Below the pieces are notes generated by a model, which ran no database searches, was not told the origin of the DNA, and saw nothing but the letters and a program-made list of their open reading frames with translations. Shown here piece after piece: positions 31,086-40,951 of a stretch of 64,000 bases of DNA (positions are counted from its first letter, which is position 1; the number at the start of each line of letters is the position of its first letter). A program made the position numbers and the translations under genes. The stretch is from Caenimonas soli (GTDB taxonomy: Bacteria > Pseudomonadota > Gammaproteobacteria > Burkholderiales > Burkholderiaceae_C), in the NCBI RefSeq assembly GCF_013155545.1, contig NZ_JABJVV010000002.1, forward strand, positions 62,001-126,000, in the 5' to 3' direction.

Positions 31086-32219
31086 ATGAGCAGGACACTT
31101 CGCGGACATATCCTGGGCCCCCAAGGCTTCGTCGACGGAACGATCGCCTTCGACGATGCCGGCCGCGTTCGTGGCATCAGCGGCTCGTCGGTCAGCGCCG
31201 GTGCGGTGCGCGATTCAGCGCTTCCCATGGTGCTGCCCGGCTTCGTCGACCTGCACGTGCACGGCGGCGGCGGGCACGACATCATGGAAGGCGGCGATGC
31301 CGCCCTGAAGGTGGCCGCGTGCCACGCCGCCCACGGCACCACGGCCTTGCTGGCCACCACCATGACAGCGCCGGCGGCCGACCTGGAAGCCGCGTTCGCG
31401 GGCCTGCGTTCGGCGTGTGCCGAGCGCGCGCCGCGCGCTGCGCGGGTGCTGGGCGTGCACCTGGAAGGGCCTTACATCAACGCCGGCAAGCTGGGCGCGC
31501 AACCCGATTTCACGCGGCCGGTTTCACTGGAAGAACTGGCGCGCCTGAATGCGGTGGCGCCGATCCGGCTCATCACGCTGGCGCCGGAGGTGGCGCAAAA
31601 CCTGGAAGACATCAAGGCCCTGGTCGCAGCGGGCTACATCGTCCAGGTCGGCCACACACTGGGTAGCTACGAAGACGGCGTGCAGGCCCTGGCCCATGGC
31701 GCGCGCGGCTTCACCCACCTGTTCAACGCCATGACCGGCATGCACCATCGCGCCCCCGGCATGGCCGGTGCGGCGCTGGCCCATGCGCGGTACGCCGAGA
31801 TCATCCCGGACCTGCTGCATGTGCACCCCGGCGCGATGCGGGTGGCCCTGCGCGCCATTCCCTGCCTCTATTGCGTCACCGACTCGACCTCCGCGACCGG
31901 CATGCCCGACGGCGAGTACCGGCTGGGCCGCCAGGCCGTCACCAAATGCCTGGGTGGCGTGCGGCTGGCCGACGGCACCCTGGCCGGCTCCACGCTGACC
32001 ATGGACCAGGCCCTGCGCAACCTGGCCAACGACCTGGGCCTGGATCTCGCCGAGGCGTCGATGCGCCTGTCCACCCATGCCGCCGACTACCTCGGCCTGC
32101 CCGATCGCGGCCGGCTGGCGCCGGGCGCCTGGGCCGATGCGGTGGTGCTCGATCGCGACCTGAAGCTGAAAGACGTGTTCGTCGAAGGAGCGTCGATTGA
32201 CCTCGCGCATGCTGCTTGA
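31086..32219 (+). CDS. nagA: N-acetylglucosamine-6-phosphate deacetylase
   Basis: A 377-residue amidohydrolase. The metal site begins with PGFVDLHVHGGGGHDIMEG (His57 and His59), continues with Glu127 in LEGPYIN and histidines in VGHTLG and FTHLFNAM, and ends with the catalytic aspartate in CVTDSTSATGM. It removes acetate from GlcNAc-6-P in amino-sugar or cell-wall recycling. It begins 27 bases after xdhB and overlaps the following SIS-domain gene by 23 bases, its natural partner. No amino-sugar transporter is seen nearby. Confidence 0.92.
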   Translation: MSRTLRGHILGPQGFVDGTIAFDDAGRVRGISGSSVSAGAVRDSALPMVLPGFVDLHVHGGGGHDIMEGGDAALKVAACHAAHGTTALLATTMTAPAADLEAAFAGLRSACAERAPRAARVLGVHLEGPYINAGKLGAQPDFTRPVSLEELARLNAVAPIRLITLAPEVAQNLEDIKALVAAGYIVQVGHTLGSYEDGVQALAHGARGFTHLFNAMTGMHHRAPGMAGAALAHARYAEIIPDLLHVHPGAMRVALRAIPCLYCVTDSTSATGMPDGEYRLGRQAVTKCLGGVRLADGTLAGSTLTMDQALRNLANDLGLDLAEASMRLSTHAADYLGLPDRGRLAPGAWADAVVLDRDLKLKDVFVEGASIDLAHAA

Positions 32220-33219
32220 GGCGCGCGAAGCTCCAGCCACCGTAGCGCACCAGCTCGCCCAGGACCACGCCGCCTACCGCGACTTTGGCGCCCTGCTGCG
32301 CAAACAGCCGCCCAGCTCGGTGCTGACGGTGGCACGGGGCAGCTCGGACCACGCGGCCCACTATGCGGCGTACCTCATCATGGCGCGGCTGGGCCGGCTC
32401 GTGACCTCATTGCCCATGTCGCTGGTCACGCTCTACCAGTCGAAGATCGCCTGCCAGGGCCTGGCCACCCTGGCCTTTTCGCAGTCCGGACAGAGCCCCG
32501 ACCTGGTCGAGCCCACCCGCTACTTCCGTAATGGCGGCGCGATCACGGCCGCCTTCGTCAACGACGCCGGCTCGCCACTGGCACGGGCGTCGCAATGGAC
32601 GTTTCCCCTGCATGCCGGCAGCGAAGCCAGTGTCGCGGCAACCAAGAGCTTCATCGCCCAGATGGTCGCCGGAGCCCGACTGCTGGCTGCCTGGCAGGAC
32701 GACGCGGCCCTGCAAGCGGCGATAGCGGCGCTGCCCGAGGCGTTGACCCGCGCTGCGCAAACCGACTGGTCCGCGGCGCTGGCCGATCTGCACAACGCCG
32801 ACCGCCTGCTGGTCATCGCGCGCGGCCTGGGGCTGCCGGTGGCGCTGGAAGCAGCGCTCAAGTTCAAGGAGACCTGCGGCATCCAGGCCGAGGCGTTTTC
32901 CGGCGCCGAGGTCCAGCACGGCCCCATGGCCCTGATCGAGGAAGGCTACCCGCTGCTGGTGTTCGCGCCGCGCGGCCCGGCCCAGGCCGGACTGCTGGCG
33001 CTGGCGGAAGCCATGCGCGCGCGGGGTGGCCGCGTGCTGGTGGCGGCTCCGGCCGGCACGCCCGGCAGCAGCTTGCCTATCGTGGAGACCGGGTCGGAAG
33101 ACCTCGACGCGATTTCCATGATCCAGAGCTTCTACCCCCTGGTGGAGGCGCTGTCCCGCGCCCGGGGCCTGGACCCGGACCGGCCGCGCCACCTGAACAA
33201 GGTGACCCGAACTCAATGA
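32197..33219 (+). CDS. SIS-domain glucosamine-6-phosphate deaminase/isomerase-like protein
   Basis: A 340-residue protein with two sugar-isomerase (SIS) domains, like the C-terminal half of GlmS and the NagB-II/AgaS enzymes that deaminate amino-sugar phosphates. Motifs are VARGSSDHAAHYAAY, FSQSGQSPDLVEPT, GSEASVAATKSFIAQ and AEVQHGPMALIEEG. No glutaminase domain is present. A TTG start at 32197 is favoured because GAAGGAG sits directly before it; the next ATG (32209) is badly spaced. It follows nagA with overlap and would convert the GlcN-6-P made by NagA to fructose-6-P. Confidence 0.88.
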   Translation: MTSRMLLEAREAPATVAHQLAQDHAAYRDFGALLRKQPPSSVLTVARGSSDHAAHYAAYLIMARLGRLVTSLPMSLVTLYQSKIACQGLATLAFSQSGQSPDLVEPTRYFRNGGAITAAFVNDAGSPLARASQWTFPLHAGSEASVAATKSFIAQMVAGARLLAAWQDDAALQAAIAALPEALTRAAQTDWSAALADLHNADRLLVIARGLGLPVALEAALKFKETCGIQAEAFSGAEVQHGPMALIEEGYPLLVFAPRGPAQAGLLALAEAMRARGGRVLVAAPAGTPGSSLPIVETGSEDLDAISMIQSFYPLVEALSRARGLDPDRPRHLNKVTRTQ

Positions 33220-33372
33220 GGCGGGGTTTTTGCTCAACAGCGCCAAATCCGCCTGGGTATTGCTTTGGGCATTGAACGATCATGCCGTCCGACACGACGT
33301 GTCGAAAAAAGCCGCAAATGCATGAGCCAGGCGCCTACAAGCCCAGCCGCTGGCATCGGCACCATAGGTCGA

Positions 33373-33522
33373 ATGAAGATTCTGAACCTCATCCACGTCA
33401 TGATCGCGCAGGCGTTCTACAGCTGGGCGATGCGCGAAATCAACCCCCTGCACCCTGATCTGCCCCGGATCATGCTCAGGCAAAAAGAGCTGGCCGACAA
33501 GGCCCAGCGCATGTTCGCCTGA
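33373..33522 (+). CDS. Very small protein of unknown function
   Basis: A 49-residue frame starting MKILNLIHVMIAQAFYSWAM, with the later segment INPLHPDLPRIMLRQKELAD. The composition looks protein-like and I have an impression of similar short proteins in related genomes. An amphipathic or weakly hydrophobic N-terminus could associate with the membrane. An alternative ATG at 33322 would add 17 residues. It stands alone between the SIS gene and the DUF2339 gene. Moderate to low confidence. Confidence 0.5.
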   Translation: MKILNLIHVMIAQAFYSWAMREINPLHPDLPRIMLRQKELADKAQRMFA

Positions 33523-33651
33523 GCAGGGCCCGGCAGAGCACCGGCGCGACACCGCCGGTAGCACCTACTTATACTGTCCCCGTGCACGGGCAGCCACGTA
33601 TGCGATGCCTGGCATATTCGGCTGCCGCCGTTCCGGCGAGAGGGGTTCACC

Positions 33652-36450
33652 ATGGTGCTGTGGGGAGCGATGTGCGGAGGGGTTCTCGGCCTGTTATGGC
33701 GCGGGCACGACTGGGAGTTTCACCTGCTGGTCGGCATCGTGCTCGGCGCCCTGGCCGGCCTCGGCTTGCGCCGGGCCATACGCGCGGAAATCAAGGCCGC
33801 CCTGGCCGCAAAACCGGCCGCTGCGCCCGTTGCGGCTGCGCCCCGGGTTGACGCACCGGCGGACGAGGACTTCCAGGCCACCCTGCCGCAACCGCTGCCG
33901 GTCCCCACCGCCTCAGCCGCCGCAGCCCCCGCCACCGAACCACCACGGCAAGCCCCTGCCCGGCCTCCGAAGCCGTGGAAACCCGATCTCGTCACCGTCG
34001 CTTTCGGCCGGACCCGCGCCTGGCTTTTCGGCGGCAACACCGTCGTGCGCATGGGTGTGCTGGTGCTGTTCGTCGGCCTTGCCTTCCTGGCGAAATTCGC
34101 CATCGACAATGCACTGCTGCCGCCCGAACTCCGGCTGGCCGCCATCGGTGCCGCCGGCATCGCGCTGTTCGCGGGCGGCTTCCGTTTGCGCGGCAAAGCA
34201 CCCGACAAACTGGCCTACGCGCTGACGCTGCAGGGCGCCGGCATCGCTGTGCTCTACCTCACGGTGTTCGCGGCCTTCCGGCTCTACCAATTCCTTCCGG
34301 CCGGCGCCGCTTTCGCGGCGCTGGGCCTGGTCTGCGCTTTCGCGGCCGTGATCGCGGTGGCACAGAACGCGATGCCCATGGCCTTCATCGGATTTGCCGG
34401 CGGCTTCGCCGCGCCGATCCTGGTTTCCACCGGCCAGGGCAACCACGTCGGCTTGTTCTCCTACTACCTGCTGCTCGGCGTCGCCATCGCCGGCCTGGCC
34501 TGGGCCAAGGCCTGGAGGCCGCTCAACCTGCTGGGCTTTTTCGCCACCTTCGGCGTGGCAACCCTGTGGGGCGTGCTGAAGTACCGCCCCGAACACTTCG
34601 ACACGACCGAGCCGTTCCTGATCGCCTTTTTCCTGGTGTACCTGGTGGCCAGCCTGCTCTACGCGCTGCGCCATTCGCAGGATCCCAAGAAGGCGGTGGA
34701 TGCGACCCTGATCTTCGGCACGCCCATCGTCGCCTTCAGCCTGCAGGCCGCGCTGGTGCGTCCTTATGAATACGCCACGGCGTTTTCGTCGCTGGCAATG
34801 GGCGCCCTGTACCTGGGGCTGGGTTGGTGGATGGCACGCCGCACCAGCGGCCGAGGGGAGGTGCATCGCTGGCTGGCCGAATGCTTTGCCGCCCTGGGCC
34901 TGGGCTTTGTCACGCTGGCCGTGCCGCTGGCGCTGGACGCGCGCTGGACCTCCGCAGTCTGGGCCATCGAAGGCGCGGCCGTGTTCTGGATGGGCCGGCG
35001 CCAGGGCCGCTGGCTGGCCCGCACCGCCGGGCTGGCCTTGCAAGGCCTGGCCGCCGTCGCCTTCCTGGAATCACATGCCAGCAGCTTGGCCGCGCAATGG
35101 CCCTTTGCCCATCCCGCCTTCATCGGCGGCCTGATGCTGGCTCTCGCCGCCTTCGGCATTGCCCATTGGTCGCGCGATCCGGCGGCGGATGCGCGCGAAG
35201 GAATGGCAGGCGCGTTCGCCAGGCTGGAGCATGGCCTGTCGCCCTTCCTCTTCTGGCTCGGTTTCCTGTGGTTGCAGTACGCCCTCAACAGCGAGATCGA
35301 ACGCATGCCGCTGGACGCCCAGGGCATCGCGGTGCCGGTCTTCGACGCCGCGGCGCGCCTGCACCTGCATCTGTTGGCCTGGGTGGGCAGCGCATTCGCC
35401 CTGCACCATCTCGCTTTGCCCGCGCGGCAGCGCCCCTGGCCCATCGCGGCCACGCCCGCGTACACCGTGCTGCCGGTGATGGTGATCACCGCACTGTTCG
35501 GCGTGCTGACCCTGGATCATGTGTTCAAGTCAGGGGGCTGGATTTCATGGCCGCTGGTGCTGCTCATGCATCTCGTGATGCTGCGCCGGCTGGATGCCGG
35601 CCCGCCCCAGCGCTGGTGGCCCTGGGTGCATGCCGGCGGCGTGTGGCTGCTGGTCCTGCTGGTAGGCAATCTCCTGGTGTTCGCCGTTGGCCAGGCCAAG
35701 CTCTGGCAAACCGCCTGGGCCACGGTGATCCTGCTGGTGTCCGCCATCGTGGTCTTGCTGCTGCTGTCGCGCCGCGCCTGGTTCGCGGCAGCGCGTGAGG
35801 GCGGGCCCTGGCCCTTGAACCGCTATGGCCGCGCCTACCTGTGGCTGGCGGCCGCTCCCCTGGTATTTGCCGTCGCGCTGGCCTGCCTGCTGGTGGCCGT
35901 GCATTCGGACGGCAATGCCAAGCCGCTGCCCTACGTTCCCCTCCTCAACCCCACGGACCTGGCCATCGCGCTCGGCCTGGGCGCCTGCGCCGCCTGGCTC
36001 ACACGCCTGCGCCAGAGCGAGCTGGGGGTGCCGGCCATGGCCCGCGACACGCGCTGGTTGCTGGCGCTCGCCGCCATCGGCTTCATCGCCATCAACACCG
36101 TCTGGCTCAGGGTGGCCCATCACTACGCAGGCATCCCGTGGGACGGCAGCCGCCTGTTCGATTCGTTCCTGGTGCAGGCCGGCTACTCGATCCTGTGGAC
36201 GCTGATGGCGCTGGGGCTGATGGTGGGCTCGCACCGGCGCGGCCTGCGCGCGGCGTGGATGCTGGGCGCCGGCCTGCTCGGCCTCACCGTGCTCAAGCTG
36301 TTCGTCATCGACCTGTCCAACCGCGGCGGCTCGGAGCGGATCTTCGTGTTCATCGCGGTGGGTATTCTCATGCTGGTGGTCGGCTACTTCGCACCCCTGC
36401 CGCCGGTGGCGCGCCGTAGCGACGAAACGTTGCAGGGAGCGCGACCATGA
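33652..36450 (+). CDS. DUF2339 large polytopic membrane protein
   Basis: A 932-residue inner-membrane protein of the DUF2339 family. After two N-terminal helices comes an Ala/Pro-rich cytosolic linker (about residues 43-105), and the rest is some twenty or more predicted hydrophobic helices. Conserved features include GGNTVVRMGVLVLFVGLAFLAKFA and the final FVFIAVGILMLVVGYFAPLPP. The function is not known. The stop overlaps the start of the DUF3999 gene (ATGA), which encodes the family's regular partner, so the two likely form a complex in the envelope. Confidence 0.9.
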   Translation: MVLWGAMCGGVLGLLWRGHDWEFHLLVGIVLGALAGLGLRRAIRAEIKAALAAKPAAAPVAAAPRVDAPADEDFQATLPQPLPVPTASAAAAPATEPPRQAPARPPKPWKPDLVTVAFGRTRAWLFGGNTVVRMGVLVLFVGLAFLAKFAIDNALLPPELRLAAIGAAGIALFAGGFRLRGKAPDKLAYALTLQGAGIAVLYLTVFAAFRLYQFLPAGAAFAALGLVCAFAAVIAVAQNAMPMAFIGFAGGFAAPILVSTGQGNHVGLFSYYLLLGVAIAGLAWAKAWRPLNLLGFFATFGVATLWGVLKYRPEHFDTTEPFLIAFFLVYLVASLLYALRHSQDPKKAVDATLIFGTPIVAFSLQAALVRPYEYATAFSSLAMGALYLGLGWWMARRTSGRGEVHRWLAECFAALGLGFVTLAVPLALDARWTSAVWAIEGAAVFWMGRRQGRWLARTAGLALQGLAAVAFLESHASSLAAQWPFAHPAFIGGLMLALAAFGIAHWSRDPAADAREGMAGAFARLEHGLSPFLFWLGFLWLQYALNSEIERMPLDAQGIAVPVFDAAARLHLHLLAWVGSAFALHHLALPARQRPWPIAATPAYTVLPVMVITALFGVLTLDHVFKSGGWISWPLVLLMHLVMLRRLDAGPPQRWWPWVHAGGVWLLVLLVGNLLVFAVGQAKLWQTAWATVILLVSAIVVLLLLSRRAWFAAAREGGPWPLNRYGRAYLWLAAAPLVFAVALACLLVAVHSDGNAKPLPYVPLLNPTDLAIALGLGACAAWLTRLRQSELGVPAMARDTRWLLALAAIGFIAINTVWLRVAHHYAGIPWDGSRLFDSFLVQAGYSILWTLMALGLMVGSHRRGLRAAWMLGAGLLGLTVLKLFVIDLSNRGGSERIFVFIAVGILMLVVGYFAPLPPVARRSDETLQGARP

Positions 36451-37823
36451 GCCATTTCGCAGCGGCCACTGCGGGCCTGATGCTGTGCGCCGGCCTCTGC
36501 CATGCCGGCGCGCCGGCGCCGTTGGACTTCGCCTGGCGCGCGTCACTGGAGCTGCCGGCTGGGACCAGCATGGCACGGGTGAGCCTACCGGCGCAGGCAC
36601 TGGTGCAGTTGCAAAGCAGCGACGCCCGCGACATCCGGGTCTTCAACGGCGCGGGCGAGGCCGTCGCCTTCGCGATCATGGCTTCCCCCAAAACCCCGCC
36701 GGCTCCCTTGGCCACCACACGCAGCTATCCGGCGCTGCCGCTGTACAGCACCGCAGCCGGCACCCGGCAGCCCAAGGGTTCGACGCAAGTGCGCATCCAG
36801 GAGGACGGGCAGCGCTCGGTCTGGGTGCATATGAGCGGCTCGGAAGTCCCCAACGCGCCGCGACTCAATTCGGCCCTGTTCGCCACCAAGAAGGAGGAGC
36901 AGACGCTCAGCGGGCTCGTGGTACAGGGCACTGTGCCACCGAACACGCCGGTGGCCCTGTCGGTGTCTACCAGCCCCGATTTGTCGCAATGGAATACGCA
37001 AGCGGTGCGCGGCCGCCTGTATCGCTTCGAGGGCGAGGGCGCGCCGGCCAATATGACCCTGGAGTTCGAGCGGCCGATCAAGCTCGAGGGGCAGTTTCTC
37101 CGGCTGGATTGGGGCAGCCAGCAGGGCGTGTCGCTGACTGGAGTTTCAGGCGTCATCGCGGCTGCCGCTCCTGCGCGCACTCGCGAGCGCGCAGAACTGC
37201 CGGCCCCGCATGCCGCCGGAGCAGGTGCAGTGGAACTGCAGACGGGCTTTCTCACGCCGCTGGCGGGGCTGGCCCTCACCACGCCGCGCGCCAACACACT
37301 GCTGCCGGTGCGCATCCTCGGGCGCAACGACGCATCGCAGCCATGGCGCTTGCTGGCGCGAACCGTCGTCTATCGCCTCGCCGATGCCGGCGGCGAATCC
37401 GTCAATCCGCCGGCGGACCTGCACGGCGCCAGCGTGCGCTGGCTGCGCCTGGAAGCGAGCAACGGCGCGGACCTGACCGCCGCCCAGCTGCAGGCCACCG
37501 CCGAGTTCGAGCCGGTGCAACTGATTTTCGTGGCCACCGGCCAGGTACCCTTCCAGCTGGCCGCCGGACTGGCAGGTAGCAAGCCGGCCGCGCTGCCGCT
37601 CACCGCGATCACCACCGCCCTGGGCTCGGCGCGAAAGCCCGAGGACTTGCCTGCCGCGGCTATCGGCACGTCCATCGTGACCAAGCCGGATGCCGGACCG
37701 CTCGCCAGGTACTGGCCCGGCGCAGTGCCCGGCAAGACCGCCGTGCTGTGGGGTGTGCTGCTTGCGGGTGTGCTGCTGCTCGCCGGCGTGGCGTGGTCCC
37801 TGCTGCGGCAACTCAAGACTTGA
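36447..37823 (+). CDS. DUF3999 exported/membrane-anchored protein
   Basis: A 458-residue DUF3999 protein with a Sec signal peptide (about 1-20, ending CHAGAPA), a large beta-rich periplasmic part containing LQSSDARDIRVFNGAGEAVAFAIM, and a C-terminal membrane helix (about 433-452, AVLWGVLLAGVLLLAGVAWSLL). It is coupled by a four-base overlap to the DUF2339 gene, its usual companion. The role is unknown; an envelope complex is inferred. Its end overlaps the convergent LysR gene by 11 bases. Confidence 0.88.
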   Translation: MSHFAAATAGLMLCAGLCHAGAPAPLDFAWRASLELPAGTSMARVSLPAQALVQLQSSDARDIRVFNGAGEAVAFAIMASPKTPPAPLATTRSYPALPLYSTAAGTRQPKGSTQVRIQEDGQRSVWVHMSGSEVPNAPRLNSALFATKKEEQTLSGLVVQGTVPPNTPVALSVSTSPDLSQWNTQAVRGRLYRFEGEGAPANMTLEFERPIKLEGQFLRLDWGSQQGVSLTGVSGVIAAAAPARTRERAELPAPHAAGAGAVELQTGFLTPLAGLALTTPRANTLLPVRILGRNDASQPWRLLARTVVYRLADAGGESVNPPADLHGASVRWLRLEASNGADLTAAQLQATAEFEPVQLIFVATGQVPFQLAAGLAGSKPAALPLTAITTALGSARKPEDLPAAAIGTSIVTKPDAGPLARYWPGAVPGKTAVLWGVLLAGVLLLAGVAWSLLRQLKT

Positions 37824-38712
37824 AGATTTCCACGATGGCCTGGCGCAGCCAGCGGTTGCCGGGATCCGATTCGAAACGCTTGCTCCAATGCAGCGACACC
37901 GCGAAGTCGCGCAGGGGCAGCGGCGGCTCGACGATGGCGTAGCCGCCCTCGTCGGCGAAACCCTGGGCGATGTTGCGCGGCATCACCACGGCCAGGTCGG
38001 TCGCCCGGACGATGGAGGGCAGCACCATGAAATGCTCCGTGGTCAGGCGCAGCCGGTCCTCCAGGTTCAGCAGCTGCAGGATGCGCAAGGTATCGGCGTG
38101 GGTGCGCACAGCCACGAACTCCAGCAGCCCCAGGTCTTCCAGCTGGGCCTTGCCGCTGCGGCGCTTGCGCGTGAACGGATGGCCCTTGCGCAGCAGGACG
38201 ATGTAGCGGTCCTTGAGCAATTGGGCCCGCTGGGTGTCCTTGACCATCGGCAGGAAGCCGAAAGCCAGGTCTATCCTGCCGCTGTCGAGGGCATCGGTGA
38301 TTTCGGCGCGCGGCAGCGGCATGGTCTCCAGCCGCACATTGGGCGCCCGCTGGCGCAGCATCTTCATCAGCTCCGGCAGGAAGCGCCCTTCCCCGATGTC
38401 GCTCATGTGGATGCGAAAGCTGCGGCGCGACTGCAGCGGCTCGAACCCGACCGATTCGCTCAGCGCCTGCTCGATGGTGACCAGCGCCAAGCGTATCGGG
38501 TCGGCCAGGCGGTTGGCTTTCGGTGTGGGCTGGACCCCGCCGCTGGCGCGCATGAACAAGGGGTCATGGATCAGGGCCCGCAGCCTCGTCAGTCCCTGGC
38601 TGGCCGCGGGCTGCGTCAGGTCGAGCAATTCCGCCGCGCGGCTCACGTTGCGGGTGCGGTACACGGCATCGAACAGCCGCAGCAGGTTGAGGTCGATGTC
38701 GTTGATATGCAT
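37813..38712 (-). CDS. LysR-family regulator divergent from the indolepyruvate oxidoreductase operon
   Basis: A 299-residue LysR-type regulator with the NodD-like start MHINDIDLNLLRLFDAVYRTRNVSRAAELLDLTQPAASQGLTRLR and an effector domain. The ATG at 38712 matches the family start. It is divergent from iorA with about 84 bases between them, a gap that is AT-rich near 38735-38755 and would hold both promoters. It probably controls the iorAB-receptor-thioesterase operon; the inducer is unknown. Confidence 0.88.
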   Translation of the reverse strand: MHINDIDLNLLRLFDAVYRTRNVSRAAELLDLTQPAASQGLTRLRALIHDPLFMRASGGVQPTPKANRLADPIRLALVTIEQALSESVGFEPLQSRRSFRIHMSDIGEGRFLPELMKMLRQRAPNVRLETMPLPRAEITDALDSGRIDLAFGFLPMVKDTQRAQLLKDRYIVLLRKGHPFTRKRRSGKAQLEDLGLLEFVAVRTHADTLRILQLLNLEDRLRLTTEHFMVLPSIVRATDLAVVMPRNIAQGFADEGGYAIVEPPLPLRDFAVSLHWSKRFESDPGNRWLRQAIVEIFKS

Positions 38713-38796
38713 TCTGTTAATACCGCTTAGTCGTCTCATTTTATTGATTTATGATGCCGCGCCCCCGAAACTGCGGCCTCACCACCGGAGACCCTC

Positions 38797-40950
38797 TTGG
38801 AAGTTTCATTTGGCAAGGAAATCGAATCCTTGCGCCTGGGCGCGGGACAGACCTTCCATGGCGAGGGCATCCTGGCGATCACCAAGGCTTTGCTGCAATC
38901 GGGTGTGGCCTATGTCGGCGGCTACCAGGGCGCGCCGGTGTCGCACCTGCTGGACGTGATGGTCCAGGCCAAGCCCTACATGGACGAGCTGGGCGTGCAC
39001 GTGGAAGCCTGCGCCAACGAAGCCTCGGCGGCCGCCATGCTGGGCGCCTCGATCCACTACCCGCTGCGCGGCGCGGTGACCTGGAAGTCGATAGTCGGCA
39101 CCAACGTGGCCTCGGACGCGCTGTCCAATCTATCTTCACCCGGCGTCAAGGGCGGCGCCCTGATCGTGGTGGGCGAAGACTACGGCGAAGGTGCCTCGGT
39201 GATCCAGGAGCGCACCCATGCCTACGCGCTGAAATCCACCATGTGCCTGCTGGACCCGCGGCCCGACCTGGGCGTGATGGTGCGCATGGTCGAGGAAGGC
39301 TTCCGCCTTTCCGAAAGCTCCAACATGCCCTGCATCCTGGAGCTGCGCATCCGAGCCTGCCACGTGCGCGGCAGCTTCGAGGCCAGGAACAATCTGCCGC
39401 CCGCGGTCTCGACCCGGGCGCTCATGGAGAACCCGGCGGGCTTCGACTACATGCGGCTCGCGCATCCGCCGGTGACCTTCCGCCACGAGAAGCTCAAGGG
39501 CGAGGAGCGCATTCCCGCCGCCCGCAAGTACATCGTGGAGCAGGGGCTCAACGAGCTCATGCCCGGCAAGCACCAGGACCTGGGCATCGTCGTGCAGGGC
39601 GGCCTGTACAACGCGCTGATGCGCAGCCTGCAGCAGCTGGGCCTGGCCGATGCCTTCGGCCAGAGCGACATCCCGCTGCTGGTGCTCAACGTGACCTATC
39701 CCATCGTGCCCGAGCAGGTGGCGGATTTCTGCGTGGGCAAGCGCGGCGTCATCGTGGTCGAGGAAGGCCAGCCCGAATACATAGAGCAGGAGATCGCGAC
39801 CCTGCTGCGCCGGCGCGATATCCAGACGCGCTTGCATGGCAAGGACCTGCTGCCGCCAGCGGGCGAGTACAGCGTCGAGGTGTTGTCGCAGGGCCTGTCG
39901 CTCTTTGCATCCAGCTACCTGCCCGGCCCGGCGACGGAATCGGCCAAGGCTTGGCTGGCCGCCAATCGCGCGCGCCGCGAAGCCGTCGCAGCCCAGCTCG
40001 ACAAGCCGTTGCCCAACCGCCCTCCCAGCTTTTGCATTGGTTGCCCCGAGCGGCCGGTGTTCTCGGCGCTCAAACTGGCGCAGCAGGAGGTCGGCCCGGT
40101 CCACATCGCGGCGGACATCGGCTGCCACGCCTTCGGCACCTTCGAGCCCTTCTCCATGGGCCATTCCATCCTGGGCTACGGCATGAGCCTGGCCAGCCGG
40201 GCCGGAGTCTCGCCGATGATGCAGCGCCGCACGCTCTCGATCATGGGCGACGGCGGCTTCTGGCACAACGGCCTGCTGACCGGCGTGCAGAGCGCCCTGT
40301 TCAACAATGACGACGCGGTGCTGCTGATCTTCAAGAACGGCTACTCCTCGGCCACGGGCACCCAGAACCTGATCTCTACGCCGGACAGCGCGGCCAAGGA
40401 AATGTCGGCGGACAAGATGGAGAGCCTGACGCACACCAACACCACCATCGAGTCCACGCTGCAAGGCCTGGGCGTGCAATGGCTGCGCACGGTGCACACC
40501 TACCGTGTGGAGAAGATGCGCGAGACGTTGAAGGAAGCCTTTACCAGTGACTTCAACGGGCTGAAGGTCATCGTGGCCGAGGGTGAGTGCCAGCTCGAGC
40601 GGCAGCGCCGGGTCAAGCCCTGGATCGCGAATCTGCTCAAGAAGGGCAAGCGCGTGGTGCGCGTGAAGTACGGTGTCGACGAAGACGTCTGCAATGGCGA
40701 CCACGCCTGCATCCGCCTGTCGGGATGCCCCACCCTCACCATCAAGGACAACCCCGATCCGCTGAAGGTGGATCCGGTGGCCGTGGTGATCGACGGCTGC
40801 GTGGGCTGCGGGCTGTGCGGCGAGAACGCCCATGCCGCCACCCTGTGCCCTTCCTTTTATCGCGCCGAGGTGGTCCAGAACCCCAAGTGGCACGAGCGGC
40901 TGCTGGCTTCCCTGCGTGGTGCCGTCGTCAATGCCTTGCGCCCTGCCTGA
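38797..40950 (+). CDS. iorA: Indolepyruvate ferredoxin oxidoreductase alpha-type subunit
   Basis: A 717-residue thiamin-diphosphate and iron-sulfur enzyme subunit that oxidatively decarboxylates aryl-pyruvates (or related 2-oxoacids) to acyl-CoA. The N-terminal pyrimidine-binding domain contains GYQGAPVSHLLD and EACANEASAAAM; the C-terminal TPP domain has CIGCPERPVFSAL and MGDGGFWHNGL. Cysteine clusters CNGDHACIRLSGC and CVGCGLC (with a later LCP) near the end indicate 4Fe-4S centres. Translation starts at TTG 38797, supported by a GGAG 7 bases upstream. The beta-subunit gene follows one base later. Confidence 0.88.
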   Translation: MEVSFGKEIESLRLGAGQTFHGEGILAITKALLQSGVAYVGGYQGAPVSHLLDVMVQAKPYMDELGVHVEACANEASAAAMLGASIHYPLRGAVTWKSIVGTNVASDALSNLSSPGVKGGALIVVGEDYGEGASVIQERTHAYALKSTMCLLDPRPDLGVMVRMVEEGFRLSESSNMPCILELRIRACHVRGSFEARNNLPPAVSTRALMENPAGFDYMRLAHPPVTFRHEKLKGEERIPAARKYIVEQGLNELMPGKHQDLGIVVQGGLYNALMRSLQQLGLADAFGQSDIPLLVLNVTYPIVPEQVADFCVGKRGVIVVEEGQPEYIEQEIATLLRRRDIQTRLHGKDLLPPAGEYSVEVLSQGLSLFASSYLPGPATESAKAWLAANRARREAVAAQLDKPLPNRPPSFCIGCPERPVFSALKLAQQEVGPVHIAADIGCHAFGTFEPFSMGHSILGYGMSLASRAGVSPMMQRRTLSIMGDGGFWHNGLLTGVQSALFNNDDAVLLIFKNGYSSATGTQNLISTPDSAAKEMSADKMESLTHTNTTIESTLQGLGVQWLRTVHTYRVEKMRETLKEAFTSDFNGLKVIVAEGECQLERQRRVKPWIANLLKKGKRVVRVKYGVDEDVCNGDHACIRLSGCPTLTIKDNPDPLKVDPVAVVIDGCVGCGLCGENAHAATLCPSFYRAEVVQNPKWHERLLASLRGAVVNALRPA

Positions 40951-40951
40951 T

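Noticed and set aside
29262..31124. Long open frame on the minus strand opposite xdhB (about 620 codons)
   Set aside because: It mirrors xdhB, whose motifs are unmistakable. Its translation is rich in His/Gln/Arg/Val typical of the antisense frame of GC-rich genes, with no domain.
33540..33559. ACCGGCG/CGCCGGT hairpin after the 49-residue protein gene as a terminator
   Set aside because: The stem is perfect, but no T-run follows on either strand within the expected distance, so termination cannot be supported.
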